DNA from: Aspidiotus rigidus
Lineage: Eukaryota; Arthropoda; Insecta; Hemiptera; Diaspididae
Length of the DNA stretch: 64,000 bases
Assembly (NCBI GenBank): GCA_035079385.1
Contig: JAVHKY010000023.1
Coordinates: 5,224,001 to 5,288,000, forward strand
Direction of reading: 5' to 3'
In this document: piece by piece, positions 1 to 10,859 of the stretch
How positions within the stretch are numbered: the stretch's first letter is position 1
Layout: each line of letters opens with the position of its first letter
Notes under the pieces: generated by a model
Databases searched by the model: none
What the model was told of the DNA's origin: nothing
Seen by the model: the letters and a program-made list of their open reading frames with translations, nothing else
Position numbers and translations under genes: made by a program

Positions 1-17
1 TGGCGTGCTCCAAGCGC

Positions 18-590
18 CGTCTGCCGTGTGCCGTGCGCCGTCCAGCGAAAAACTTAGAAAAATTTCGACTCTCGAGAATATATGATAGGAGGGGGACTTA
101 GAAAAAATTTCGACCCTCGAGCCATATATGATAGGAGAGGGACGTAGAAAAATTTCGACTCTCGAGCTATATATGATAGGAGGGGGACTTGGAAAAAATT
201 CGACTCTCGCGCCATATATGATAGGAGAGGGACTTGGAAACCTTTTGACTCTCGAGCTATATATGATAGGGGACAAATTTTCCCAAGTCTCCCTCCTATC
301 ATAAATAGCTCGAGATTTGAGAAAAACTTGGACTTTCAAACTAGATTATACTAGGCTTATTTTACGTCTAGGCCTTCTTTATACTAGCTTTATCTAGGTC
401 TAGGCTTCCTTGAATTTTCAATACCAAATCCTATTTGACTCATAAATCAGGTTCCCTGCGTTCCTCGTTTAACTTCGTTAAGGAAGCCGTCGTTTTTTCC
501 AAGTCCCTCTCCAATCATATATGGCTCGAGAGTCGAAATTTTTCTAAGTTTTTGCTGGACGGCGCACGGCGCACGGCAAATTTCTCAAAA
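18..590. repeat. Foldback-like inverted repeat, ends 18-90 and 500-590
   Basis: The segment at 18-90 (GTGCCGTGCGCCGTCCAGC, then AAAAACTTAGAAAAATTTCG and a CTCGAG) recurs in reverse complement at about 500-590. The left arm runs into a tandem repeat, as in Foldback-type elements, but no target duplication is visible and the left edge lies near the window end. The same motifs recur in pieces near 4733-4800, 16530-16640 and 18640-18720, so this is a dispersed family. Confidence 0.5.
46..290. repeat. 45-bp minisatellite, about 5 copies
   Basis: A unit of about 45 bp containing GACTCTCGAGCCATATATGA, then TAGGAGGGGGACTT and AGAAAAATTTC, repeats five times with few changes; CTCGAG or CTCGCG recurs near 72, 116, 162, 207 and 252. 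A long reverse-strand reading frame across it is only a by-product of the repeat. Confidence 0.85.
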
Positions 591-1100
591 AGCCCCAATA
601 AGACAGGTTCCCTGTTAACAAGCTTCTTCCTATGGGTTCGACCCGATGTTTTTTTGACGTCGTGGGCCTGTTCGTTGACATCCCTGTGTACGTAATTTTC
701 GTATATCTTCCTCCTTCCCTCTTCTCCTGTACCGTTGCGAAGCGTCAGTACTTATCTCTAAAATAGGGTTTTTCCTGATCGACACTTCGTGCCTGTACTT
801 TTCGATATAATTGCTGTATTGTTCGAGTATTTTTTTCAGTTGACATATATCTTTTCTGAGACCTCATACACTATTGGAAAATTGCTAGTACCATCCCCCT
901 CTCCCCCATCCCCCGCTCCCTGATAATGGACTTATAAAATTTTCGAGATAAATTTTTATACTTGGGTGATGATTGAGAAATCTGCGAGTACCACCCCCCC
1001 ACATTTCAGGCTAGTTTGGTATATATGCTGTATAGAAGAAGGAAGAAGGGAGAAGGGAGAAGAGAGAAGAAGAAGAAGAGAAGTACTTATGCTAAACCGA
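302..1100. other. Gene-free repeat-derived sequence
   Basis: No gene is visible. About 330-415 is rich in TTATACTAG-like words that also occur near 19130-19500 and 30440-30660. The stretch near 960-1015 (GGTGATGATTGAGAAATCTG, then CGAGTACC) is a diverged copy of the repeat that forms the array at 31560-33560. Confidence 0.5.
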
Positions 1101-1262
1101 GACACCACAAAAGCTGATAGCTCAAAAAATATTTCTCATACTAGATTCATAAGACACCAAGAAAGGGGGCGAACGAGCGGAGCGAGTGAGCCCCATGAAA
1201 GGCGATACCTCAAAATATTTCTCATACCAGCCGGAGCGAGTGAGCCCCACGAAAGGCAATTT
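1100..1262 (+). repeat. Dispersed repeat with GAGCGGAGCGAGTGAGC motif
   Basis: Contains CAAAATATTTCTCATACCAG and GAGCGGAGCGAGTGAGCCCC, with the second motif partly repeated about 50 bp later. Related copies occur near 20900-20940 and 33880-34000, and on the opposite strand near 24840-24990. It is non-coding and probably part of a longer non-autonomous element. Confidence 0.6.
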
Positions 1263-1490
1263 ATTCAATAAAGGATGGCCAGAAAAAAAGAGATCAGATT
1301 CAAACTTGAACATAAACACCTCAGACATTAGAGAACCTAAAGGGGACCCAATAGGAGTACCCACTTCATCAGGGGACTCGAAAATAGACATTCAATGAGT
1401 CGAAAAATTCACTCAACTTTTCATGAGAAGTGTTCAGGTTCACGAGGAGCTCAGCCATCCTCTGCAAAGTAACAGCCTTAGGGGTTGTTA
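1262..1490 (-). mobile_element. Penelope-like element fragment (RT palm), inverted
   Basis: On the minus strand this translates to the palm region of a Penelope-like reverse transcriptase: a stretch like HEKLSEFFDSLN, then the conserved GTPIGSPLGSLMSEVF, and FKFESDLFFSGHPLL. It matches residues just before the catalytic YVDD box of the longer copies at 25.4-26.8 kb and 58.3-60.4 kb. It lies head-to-head with a plus-strand piece of the same family starting near 1775, an arrangement also seen at 57.2-60.5 kb. Confidence 0.8.
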
Positions 1491-1775
1491 TTTAAAGAAA
1501 TCAATAAAAAGTAAACGGACGAAATTATACTCGCAGATAAGAAAAAATTTATACATATAAACGGAAAATGTGTGAGGACGCTACAACGACGCTTCAGAAA
1601 GAGAAAAATTTTCTGGCGTAGCCAAATGAATAAAGATCATGTTTCATGTCTTTTCCGGCTGTTTAAAAAGAACGTTAGGTAGTGTTTTTGTCTCTTACAA
1701 ACACTCGTATATACTGAACTAGTCTGTCCGCTCGTTCGCCCATAAGTTAGGAATGAGAAATATTTTGAGGTTATC
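1490..1775 (-). repeat. Dispersed repeat with CTGGCGTAGCCAAAT motif
   Basis: The stretch AAATTTTCTGGCGTAGCCAA, then ATGAATAAAGATCATGTTTC and ATGTCTTTTC, matches in order a sequence at 24725-24790 and its reverse complement at 34280-34350 inside the hAT element. It separates the two opposed Penelope-like pieces. No coding capacity is seen. Confidence 0.55.
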
Positions 1776-2680
1776 TTCTACTGCCGCAGATACGTAGATG
1801 ACTCGCTATGAACGTGGTCATGTCACCGTGATCTCTGCTTGGAGTTTCTCACGTACCTAAATTTACTTTGAAAGTTGGAGGCTCCTCGATAAACTTCTTA
1901 AGCTTAACAGTCTCCAAAGGAGATGGGTTCCTTGAGTTAGAGATTTATAGAAAAGATACTTCGACCAATGTTTCAATCCACCGGTCGTTATACTGTTCTG
2001 TCGCTCACAAATATGCGGCGTTTAACAGTTCAGTCCGTAGATTAACTCGCATTCCTTGGAGTCAAATTGACTTCAGGAAGGAGGTAATGACCGTAAAACA
2101 TCTGGCCAGAGTTAACGAAATTTATTTGGATATAGATGCGATGGTTCGTAGGAACTTTAGTTCGTAGGAAGGTAATTAAAAAGCACAGTCTCGAATCTAC
2201 TACCTCACTCCCTCACTCTATAAGCCGCGAAAAATTGTGGTGGATTGGGATCCCATTCTTGGGGAGAAAGCACAGTCTCGACTCTACTGCCTCGCTCCCT
2301 CACTCAATGAGCCGCAAGAAATTATGGTGGATTGGGCTCCCATTCTTGGGGAAGGGCCCTTCGGCTTTCGACCTTTGTTCTACAATCCTGTTACTGTCAA
2401 AGGTTGTTTGTTAGGTTGAAAGACCAAGTTCCTGAGAATGATGAGAGTGGAGTGTATAGGTTAGAATGTAGAGATTGTATAAGAGCGTTTATATCGGAGA
2501 GACTGGTCGGCAACTGAAGATTGGAGTGGGAGAAGAGCAATGAGGGAAATTTGTCATTCGCTGATCACCAGTGGGCATGGCTTCCGGGAGGATTCCTCAA
2601 GGAGAATTCGTTTTTCAAACGCATTGCCCTGGAACATGTAACAAGTGGTCTCATCGGACGATTCGCTTTGTGGTGTTTTA
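1775..2680 (+). mobile_element. Penelope-like element, degraded, RT YVDD to GIY-YIG
   Basis: The plus strand encodes in pieces RRYVDDS (the RT catalytic box), GGSSINFLSLTVS, YRKDTSTNVSIHRS, HLARVNEIYLDID and then a GIY-YIG-like stretch SGVYRLECRDC. A tail resembling KENSFFKRIALEH follows. The order is that of a Penelope-like reverse transcriptase followed by a GIY-YIG endonuclease. Stops directly after the YVDD box and several frameshifts make it dead. Confidence 0.85.
2183..2356 (+). repeat. 87-bp tandem duplication inside the Penelope-like remnant
   Basis: The segment starting GCACAGTCTCGAATCTACTA is repeated 87 bp later (GCACAGTCTCGACTCTACTG). Each copy encodes SLxSTxSLPHSxSRxKLWWI followed by GxPFLG, the piece that occurs once in the other copies as SLDSTTSLPRN...WIRLPFLG. 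The duplication is in phase (29 codons). Confidence 0.85.
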
Positions 2681-3607
2681 CAAGTCTTCTTCAATTTTGG
2701 TGCTACCGCGTTCATCTCAAGCGTCCTTTCACTGCCAGTTTCATTGTTCTCTTTCAACATAGTATTTCTGAGTCGAGTCCTTCTTCAACTTTAACGATCC
2801 ATTCTTCACTTTTTGTGTGCGGTCGCTCTTCTCCATTACTACTGCTATGTGTTGCCTTTGTCCGCCTCTGTCAGAATCAGGTTGTTCTGCCGGATCTTCT
2901 ACTATACATTTGTGACTTACCACTCCATTACTTATGTTCTGTCATTAGTTCCCCGATATTCAACAATAATTTCCCAATTCTGGTTCGGGCTCCTCGTCTC
3001 ATATCACATTCCATGGTTTTGATGACTGGTTCGCAGCTAATGGTCCCAAGTCAATTTCTCTGACTGGCTGTACTTCACACCCTTTTCTAGTAGTATTTTT
3101 TTCTTCTTCCGTAAAAGTGACGCTTAGTACAGGTTCTCTGTTCTGAGAGTAAGTTTTGCCATCTTGTCTTCGTCTCTTCTTTTCTTTCTCCTTTGTTTAG
3201 GGCAAATTTCTTCTTGATTCGTTTTGTTTCGGCTTTCACTCGGGTATTCACATATTTCTCTCCTCTGTTGAATACCATCTTTCAAATTCTCTGTCGTCCA
3301 GAAACTTGCTTTTTCAACAGAGTTTTCGGCCTGTTCTGGTATTTCTAGGTCGGGTCCTTCTTCAGCTCTCGGTATCCATTTTCTGCAATGTATGATTCCA
3401 CTTTTGCGTGTAGTTGTCTTCCTCTATTATCACTATCATGTTATCTTTGTCCATCTCTGTCAAGATCAAGTTGTTCTGTCGGATATGAGGGCTTGAGATC
3501 ATGGAAGGGGAAGGGATCAGTCTTGGAAGGTGAATGCACTGCCTACCGTCCCCTCAAGTTTGATGTCTCTCTCTAGTTCCAGAAAAGAGATGGAGGATGA
3601 AAAAAAA
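2681..3607. other. Probable element 3' region with a diverged direct repeat
   Basis: There is no convincing gene. About 2795-2895 and 3375-3485 are diverged direct repeats, sharing TTTGTCC...CTCTGTCA and AGTTGTTCTGTCGGAT-like words. The first lies just after the Penelope-like remnant and may be its 3' untranslated region. Reading frames here have no recognisable domain. Confidence 0.35.
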
Positions 3608-3661
3608 TTTTCAACACGCATGCATCGTAAGTACGTACTTACGATGCATGCGTGTTGAAAA
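3608..3661. repeat. 54-bp perfect palindrome without loop
   Basis: The sequence is perfectly self-complementary around a centre between 3634 and 3635 (AAGTAC|GTACTT). Each arm is 27 bp and contains CAACACGCATGCATCG. Outside the perfect part, runs of A on the left and T on the right continue the pairing after two mismatches. It could be a tiny foldback element or a cruciform-forming repair product. Confidence 0.9.
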
Positions 3662-4662
3662 CATTTTTCATTAGTGTCCTCAAAAGGTTCGCCAAGAGGA
3701 AAGGGACGAAAAAATAGGAAAATGAAGGCTTAAGTTTGACATGAGTGCCAAGATGGAAGGGGAGCGACACTAGGGGTGAATTACCAGGGCTCAGAGCATT
3801 TGAAAAGATGGAATGATTTGGGTATTGAGATCGTGAAATTGAAGCAATTTAGTGGACCAAACAAGTCAGAACAAGCTTGGCGGTAACTCATTTTGTTTGC
3901 GAACAAAAATCAGAGAAATTACCAGGAAACTCTCTTTAAAAAAGACATGATACAAAATTTAATTCAGAATTACTGCATCTTTCTCATCTCTCAACATGAG
4001 CCAGACATTATCCTATACCTTTCTTTTTCCGAGTCCCACGTCCCCACGTGTATTGTTCGAGAGTTCATTTTTCTCACATGCCCCCTCCTCCTCGTTGAAT
4101 ACAAAAAATTGTCTAGGCTAGAAAATATAATAATTTAGGTTGAAGACTAGGAACACTTTTTCTATAACCAAACGCGGAGGCATAAATTTCCGAAGGTGTT
4201 CCCCTCACAAATGAATTTCTACAAGTTCTGTTCACCCTCGAGGATACTTCGAAGAATATTTATCTAAGTAAAGCAAAAAATGAGCTACACACTTTTTTCT
4301 CTCAAATAAAATGGTGTAGGAGAGTTACACTCGCGCACTCTGTACTCGTGAGCCTTTTAGTACAATTTTATTCGAAATATTGAATTAGTGCAAGTAGAGA
4401 AAGAAAGTTAGTGCATTACGCAACTAGTGCGAGAAAAGTGAAGACTTTCGAATGCAATGTTTGTGAAATGAGGGGAAGCCGAATGAAGCATATTGTACGA
4501 GAGGTCACTTTTTACTCGTTCGTATGACTTTTATACAGAGCTTTTCACTACAAATGCGTGAAGAGTACTGCAAAAGATCTTGAAAAAGCTACATTTCACC
4601 ATAGTGTTGTGAAATATACATTTTTATTGATGCAGGTTTTCCAAATTCTACGATAGAAAATG
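3662..4662. other. No gene seen
   Basis: AT-rich sequence without recognisable coding exons or elements. The small plus-strand frame near 3893-4138 has no domain or signal I recognise. Confidence 0.4.
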
Positions 4663-4670
4663 AGAGCGCG

Positions 4671-4728
<58 letters not shown>

Positions 4729-4732
4729 CAAG
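4663..4732. repeat. GC/CA dinucleotide microsatellite
   Basis: A (GC)n tract turns into a (CA)n tract with one AAAC interruption, about 70 bp in all. It is directly followed by a copy of the GGGACTT...AAAAATTTTGACC motif of the 5' minisatellite. Confidence 0.95.
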
Positions 4733-6180
4733 CAAGACGGGGACTTTGAAAAATTTTGACCATTCAGCTGTATGTATGTGAGGCGAGATGGACTCGTGAA
4801 AATTTCTTTTGTGCTTGTAATTTGCTTCAATTACTAATATACCCACGAAGACCGAACTCTCACCTTCTTTCTTAAAATTACGTACAATTTGAACAAATAA
4901 CATCAAAATAGGGTGCTTGGACTGCGTTTTGAAAACAGTTTGAGCTTTTTCAGTATTTTTCCCAAATCGTGAACATTTTTCAATTTTTTTCCCTCCTTTC
5001 ATTTTAATCTCGTTGGTTCATACCGAATACTCGTACCTAAGAGTACGAATGATTTTAAGCTTTACTAGATGATTAATATTTTTTTCGAAAAAAAAGGAGA
5101 AAAAAAAACAACATTAATGATGCCAAGACTAAAAATAAAATGACTAAAAAAATTTTCAAAAAATTATCTCCGAAATAATGGACCAACTTTTCATTAACGT
5201 CACTAACATATGGATCGAAAAGACATTTTTCTGTACGTCATATTATTCCGAAATTTATTCCGCCACATTTTAAAAAGTAGTCTGAACTTATTACTTTAGT
5301 CAGCCGCAGCAAAAATATAGCGTCTAACTTTCAACATTCTTGTATTTTTGTACCCTTTCGAAAACTTTTACAGACTGGTCGTTTTTAGCAAGCGATATCG
5401 TGTGCGCTGAAAATCTTAACGTCTTATGTTTATCCTCAAACTCAAAAAATATTTACAATAATTTCTACACTCCTAAATATTTTCTTTAGAGATTGAATTA
5501 CTGTACACACGGACTGAGATAGGTACTCGTAAGTCATTTCCATTTCTAAAAAATTTAGTCCGGTCCTGAAAGATGTTTTCGAAACAAAGATTCAACTAAA
5601 ATCTTCTACAAATTTAGCACTAAAATTAATATAGTACCTATTATCATGTTGGTAGGTTAACGGGTTCTCGTTACAAGCGAGGCTCAAACACTATAATGAT
5701 TCACGAGTCTGATTTGACGTTTTATTTATGACTCATTTCCACACTCCCTCATATATACATAGTTGAATGGTCGAAATGCTTTCGAGTGTTCCTCATCCAT
5801 TATCATTTATAGCTTGAAAATCATACTATTTTTCCAAGTCCTAAAATACTATTAAGTCCTCCTACTTCTTATCGACAGCTGGATGGTAGAAATAAAGAGA
5901 AAAGCAAAGAGGGGAAATCAGTTAAATCGTAGTTCGAGTTTCTTATCCGGGAAGTAGGAAGTTCAAACCAGGGGTTTCCATAAACAAACCGTATCTCCTT
6001 CACTCTCTCTGAACGACTCTTTTCAGATAATTTCAATGTTTCCCTCGCTTCTACAAATTTTAAACTCACCCTTGATAAGGTCTCCTCGTGGATCTCTAAT
6101 CGTGTGGCTTTCGTTTTTCTAAAAACAAAATAAAGTTCTACTTTTATTCCACAAAAGTCACTTACGTCGTTCCTTCCCCC
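4733..6180. other. AT-rich sequence, no gene seen
   Basis: Apart from the short repeat remnant at 4733-4800 I see no coding exon, RNA gene or element ends. The minus-strand frame at 5869-6069 has no recognisable content. Confidence 0.4.
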
Positions 6181-6189
6181 AACTCCTCT

Positions 6190-7570
6190 TCTAGAACTTC
6201 CAAATTAGGTTTCAATCCTCTACTAAAGTCCTTAGCCTTACCTTCGATTACAAATACTCCTGGAATCTCTAGATCAAGTTTTCAAAAGCCAAATACCTAA
6301 ACTCACTGAATGTATCTACAGATAGGCTAACAAATCTCCTCAAAAACCAGTGGATGTAATACAATCTGCTGCCCTGGGTTTAGCCTTTAGTGCCCCACAC
6401 ACCAACCCTGTGCTCCGCCTATGCGTTGAGGCTGGTATTCCTCCTCTACGATTTCGCTCATTATCACTTGACAACTTTTTTGCGTCTACAGCCCAGTTTC
6501 TTGAACTCTCTTTCTCCATCCCATCTGCTCCCAAAACTCACTACTTTTTGTATTATAATCCCATCTAGACCACCACCTCGAATTTAAGCCCCTTATTCCT
6601 ATCCACTCAACCATTCCTCCGTGGGAATCTCCAACGCCTCACGTTCGCCTCGGCCTGGCTAACTTAATAGAATCGATACGATTTTTAAAATTATGGCCGG
6701 TCATACCGAATGGAAAAAAACTCTCTGTGCTTACTTCGGACTAACTTACTTAACTCATCCAACATAATCTACATCGAAGCCGTTATTGCTAATGATTTCA
6801 CCTCCCGCGACCCTTGCCTTACATATGGATCCAGATTGGGTTCCGAAACTGGCTATGCCTTCTCTATCAATAGAGAAGTCTCGCTCTTTCGTATGAAAAA
6901 CTCGGCATCCATGTATTCTGCTGAACTATCTGCGACCTATTCCTGCTTAACTCACCTTCGTCTTCTCCTTCTCCTCGGGAATTCCTCTTCCTTTCCTCTC
7001 TCCCAGCCATGCAAGACTCCTACGCTTTCAACCTTGTCTCTCAGCACACCCTGCTGCACATCTGAACATCCCTATCATCATCAATTGCCTTCTTCTGGAT
7101 TTTATGGTCATATCGACCTCCCGGAACCACAAGTTCTCAATCGCTGATTCTCCTCTTTCTCGCCCTTGACTTCAAATCTTATCATCTCATCATGGTACAA
7201 CCTTTGGTACTTTCAAGCTCACAATGAACTTCGTTTAGTCAAAAATTCTTTAATCCGTTCCTCACGTCATGAAGAAATAGTCGTAGTCCAACCCACTCCT
7301 TCCTTCTTCTTGGGCTCTCCACTCCACCCTAATGACAATAGTGCCATATTTAAGAATAATCTGTCTCCCATTTTTTTCCTGCCCATACCTCCTGAACCTC
7401 AGAAAATCATTTTCTGTACCTTCTCAAGCCTCCTCTGCCCTCTTCAACAACTCAGAATCCATTATTCGGTCCACATACTACGACAAATCTATTCAACTCC
7501 AATACTTCTTCCCGAGCTAGTAACTCCCCGTGTATCAGAATAGCTCGTTAAAAAAAAAAAAAAAAAAAAA
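6190..7570 (+). mobile_element. I-type LINE remnant (RT end + RNase H), poly(A)
   Basis: The plus strand reads, with breaks, KVLSLTFDYKYSWN (end of RT), LDVIQSAALGLAFSA and LCVEAGIPPLRFRS. Next comes an RNase H start like YGSRLGSETGYAFSI with NSASMYSAELSATYSC, then a late RNase H motif like GHIDLPE. It ends in a 20-base A tract near 7550. It is a 5'-truncated, dead copy of the family whose better copy lies at 12438-14320. No target duplication was recognised. Confidence 0.8.
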
Positions 7571-7843
7571 CTTCAATTCTACATTGCGGGTAAGAAGTTG
7601 TATCAGACCAGTGGGTCAAGTGTCGTTTCAACTCGTTGCGTTCCCGACAGTCGCGTTTCCCACGCGACGGGGAAACCTTAGCAACTCGTTAAAACGTCAC
7701 GTTATCCGCTCATACAATTAATAATTATATATTATTTTCTCCCATTGTTTCAGAGTTATCAAATGACAGATGAAAAGAGATACGTTTTTGCTGTACTTAT
7801 GAAAATTTAGTCGAACTAGGCACTAGTGAACAAAAAAATTTAC
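7571..7843. other. Presumed intron sequence downstream of exon 7844-8195
   Basis: This is downstream of the donor at 7843 on the minus strand and so is presumably intron. No further exon of that gene was recognised between here and the window start. Confidence 0.35.
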
Positions 7844-8195
7844 CGGAATCGTTGGGATATCCTGCAGGGTAATACTCGAACTCTTCGTCGGATGAAGACA
7901 ACTGATTAATATTTTCGTGGCTAGAGTAAAACTGGCCGCTCTTTTCGGTGCTCTCGTCTCCGCTGTAGCAAGGATCTGGACAATCAGCGTCTCTGGAGTC
8001 GGTTCTTGAATTGGACTTATCTCTCTTGAAGGCGCCCTTCACTTTTGACCAGTTCGAAAATTTCGGCCTCATACCCAGAGAAACTCTTCTCGACTTACTT
8101 CGAGAATCCGACGCATTTCCTTCTATCAGTTCTTGAGTACGCAGAATCTCGTCGACGCCGACACTCGAATGGCTTCTGGCACGGCTCGATTTCAC
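7844..8195 (-). CDS. Unknown serine-rich protein, downstream exon
   Basis: Minus-strand exon bounded by a good acceptor (pyrimidine run, then CTCCGCAG) and a donor (CCG|GTAAAT). It is 352 bp, open in one frame, starting in phase 0 and ending in phase 1. The product is rich in Ser, Asp, Glu and Arg (for example RRVSLGMRPKFSNWSKVKGA and QLSSSDEEFEYY) and looks like a regulatory or disordered segment with possible basophilic phosphorylation sites. It joins in phase to the exon at 16676-17071. I do not recognise the family. The last exons are outside the window or missed. Confidence 0.6.
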
Positions 8196-9010
8196 CTGCG
8201 GAGAAAAAAATATTGAAAAATTGTATTTATTTTGGCGTTATGTCGTGGTGCGTGTTAATGAAATAAATTCGCCGAATGGAAAATCTCTTAAAATATGTAA
8301 GAGCGTTGATCATGGCTGTAGTTCAAAATTTCAAGAGCTTGATTTGAGGCATCGTAGAAATATATTTGACGAACGCGGTGGTTGTAACGTCATAATTTCG
8401 AAAAATGACGGTGTAAAAAGTAACGGCGTCGGTGTTACTTACTTAATTTTAAGAACGAATTTGTTAATTTTCATCGACCATTAACGTCGGATAAAAGACG
8501 GTATCCTCTGGTTCTGTCGAGTAATCAAAAGATGATTTTTAGGTCACATCCGCTTAATATAGCGTTAAACTAAAAAGGCCATTACCGAAGAGTACCGTAT
8601 GTTAAGCGTACAAGTATATGTGTGCAAATACATACACGTTCATCTATAGCATGGTAAATAACGTTTTAGAAAACTAGTAGCGTTATTTTTAGTTGAAAAC
8701 AACGGTACGATATTTAATTTTTTCCCCTTCGTCTATTCTTTCAGCAATAGGCGAAAGAAAGAAAAAATGTGTGTCAAAATTTACGTAGATACGGCGAGTA
8801 CATGTGTGTTCGCAATGCAGCAGAATGTTTTATTAGCCACTTTTTATCGAATAAAAGCTCACACATTTTGTGGATGATTTAGCACTAACCGATGGAATGT
8901 CTTTCTTCTCTTTACTTCTCTGAAGACCGAATTTTCGCCAACTTTAAAAAGAACGTAGTATCGGTGACTCAAAGAACAAAGGCTTAAGTTGAAGTGGCAG
9001 GAAAGTGACA
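8196..9010. other. Start of recognised 3' half of the large intron
   Basis: Intron sequence of the minus-strand gene (exons 17071-16676 and 8195-7844). No coding exon is recognised. An AT-rich stretch and short A/T tracts only. Confidence 0.4.
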
Positions 9011-9135
9011 GCAGCACTGATTCAGTTACAAGGAAAAAGAGGATTATAATTGCGCCGTCCGTTGAATGCATAACCCAGTCAAAAGTCTCTATGACTAAAT
9101 TTATTGGGGGCCATAAGAAGGCGTACCTCATGAAT
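9011..9135 (+). repeat. 125-bp dispersed repeat, inverted partner at 10860-10985
   Basis: Shares about 85% identity by eye with the reverse complement of 10860-10985, including AGAGGATTATAAT, GCGCCGTCCGTTG, AACCCAGTCAAA and AAATTTATTGGGGGCCATAA. The sequence 9225-9255 downstream is a short (AATA)n tail, so a retroposon end is possible. Confidence 0.7.
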
Positions 9136-10145
9136 TTTGCTTTTGTTTCTTATCATTATAATTTATGTAAACAGTGTCCCAGTGTCCTATAATTGGTATT
9201 CAAAGACCGTTGGGTGGCATTCTAAATACCCGAATAAATAAATAAATAAATAAAATGGAAAATGATATTTAATGGGAAATAGAATGAAGAATAAATTAAG
9301 AACTATGAGCAAGCGCAATTAACAGGGTGCTGACAGGCTAAAGGGCTAAAGCGATCCGCGCAGCATCTCTGAAAAAATCATAAAAAATTATCTCAAACTT
9401 CCTCTTCAAAAAAGAAGGGAAGAAAAAATGATAGTAAATATTGAGCTCATAAGCATGCCTAGGAAAAATTGAAGTCACCATCCTTGTTGGAAACCCCTTT
9501 GACCCAGAGTTCCTCTTTTCAATTCTAAAATAATCAACATAACGACTTACAAATGAAGAAACCCGTAGCGAGAGTTCTTATTCAGAGAAGAAATTTCTAA
9601 AAGAATTGGATTAGGAAGTGTGTTAGATCTCACACTGCAAAGCTGACAACTTAGTCTCACTAGATAAGTTACATATGGATTTGTAAATCCACGTAAAAAA
9701 CTGAGTTTAAAATTTGGCGTTTGTCAAGTCAAGTAATATATTAAACATGGAGCGAGGGAGGGTATGAATAGCATCGAAATAGAAATTTGTCTTTCGCTAA
9801 GCTCTCTTAATTTTATGATTAAGAAAAGAAGTAAAGTCCGCTTAAACGTTGATGAGGCAACGGAAGAAGAGGGGCCCGGATAATATGGTCCATTATTGGA
9901 ATATCCCTCCCCTTCAAATCAATCGTTAAACTGTACCCAGGGCCAACAAGAGGGGGATTCTTTTTTTCCGGGTCGCAATTTGGCTCTCGGTGGCCCTACC
10001 CGTGTCTGCTGAAGATCGATGAAATTTCAAAAATTAAAGATTATCAGTAGAGATTTGTACCTTATCACCAAGTTTTGGAATTGAAAAGGATCATGAAGTC
10101 GCATCAAGAGAATAAATGTCCTTAAAATTGAATTCGAACCTAAAT
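9136..10145. other. Intron, no gene seen
   Basis: Contains an (AATA)n tract at about 9228-9255. The rest shows no coding exon or recognised element; it lies inside the large intron of the minus-strand gene. Confidence 0.4.
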
Positions 10146-10279
10146 GTGACCCCATCTACAGAAACCCGGCCTAGTGTTCAATTACAATCAGGAGAAAAGG
10201 AATCTTCCTTCCTTTGTAGAAGATTCTATTCTTCTGATCGATGTTCAACGCTAAGCCGGGTTTCTGTAGATGGGGTCAC
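10146..10279. mobile_element. 134-bp MITE with 25-bp perfect terminal inverted repeats
   Basis: The left end GTGACCCCATCTACAGAAAC plus CCGGC (10146-10170) is perfectly repeated in reverse complement at 10255-10279. AAAT flanks both ends and may be a 4-bp target duplication, though that is weak in AT-rich sequence. An internal hairpin GAATCTTC/GAAGATTC lies in the middle. There is no coding capacity, so it would be a non-autonomous DNA element. Confidence 0.85.
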
Positions 10280-10859
10280 AAATTTTGAAAGTAAATATGA
10301 AAAACTTTGTTCCTAAGCCGTTATTTGCGAATCCGGAATCCAGTAGGAGCGCTAGTGGTGATACGATGCGTATCTGAATGCATTAAAAGGTGAACATGGT
10401 ACGTTATTTACCGTAAATGGTTGTACACTAAAATCAACTCCACCTTAAATGTTATTTCATGCAGACAAATGTAGAGAATGAAAGTTGTCGTCCTAATATT
10501 TATTTTTTAGATACTCAAGTTCAATTTCAGACTTTTCGGAAAAGCTTTCTCACATCTTCACCTTTTTGACCAAATTGCTCCAATCAGCAAACAGTATTTG
10601 TTTTGCTTCTAGGGGGTAGACCCTTGCTCCAATTTGCGAATATTTTAATTCAGAGGTCCTACAGTCATTAGTTCACAATGCTACAAAATCGCTAAAGCTA
10701 AAACGCCCGGCTGCGAGTTTAGTGTAACGCCACCTACACAAAGTGGTCGTGAGAACGCATACATTCCCTCTCCCGTTAGGGAGCCCACCACCAAAGAAGA
10801 ATGCCAGACAGTTCTTTTACCTTCGAGTTCAGAGGTTCGACGACTTTACTCTAGCCACG

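Noticed and set aside
54..302. 82-codon minus-strand frame with a repeated YMARES-like motif
   Set aside because: It is a translation of the 45-bp minisatellite; the period is a multiple of three, so repeats stay open by chance.
2521..3063. 180-codon plus-strand frame
   Set aside because: Only its first 50 codons match anything (the end of the Penelope-like GIY-YIG region); the rest runs into probable element 3' sequence.
4589..5002. Minus-strand 137-codon frame with poly-(CV)
   Set aside because: The valine/cysteine run is the translated CA/GT microsatellite.
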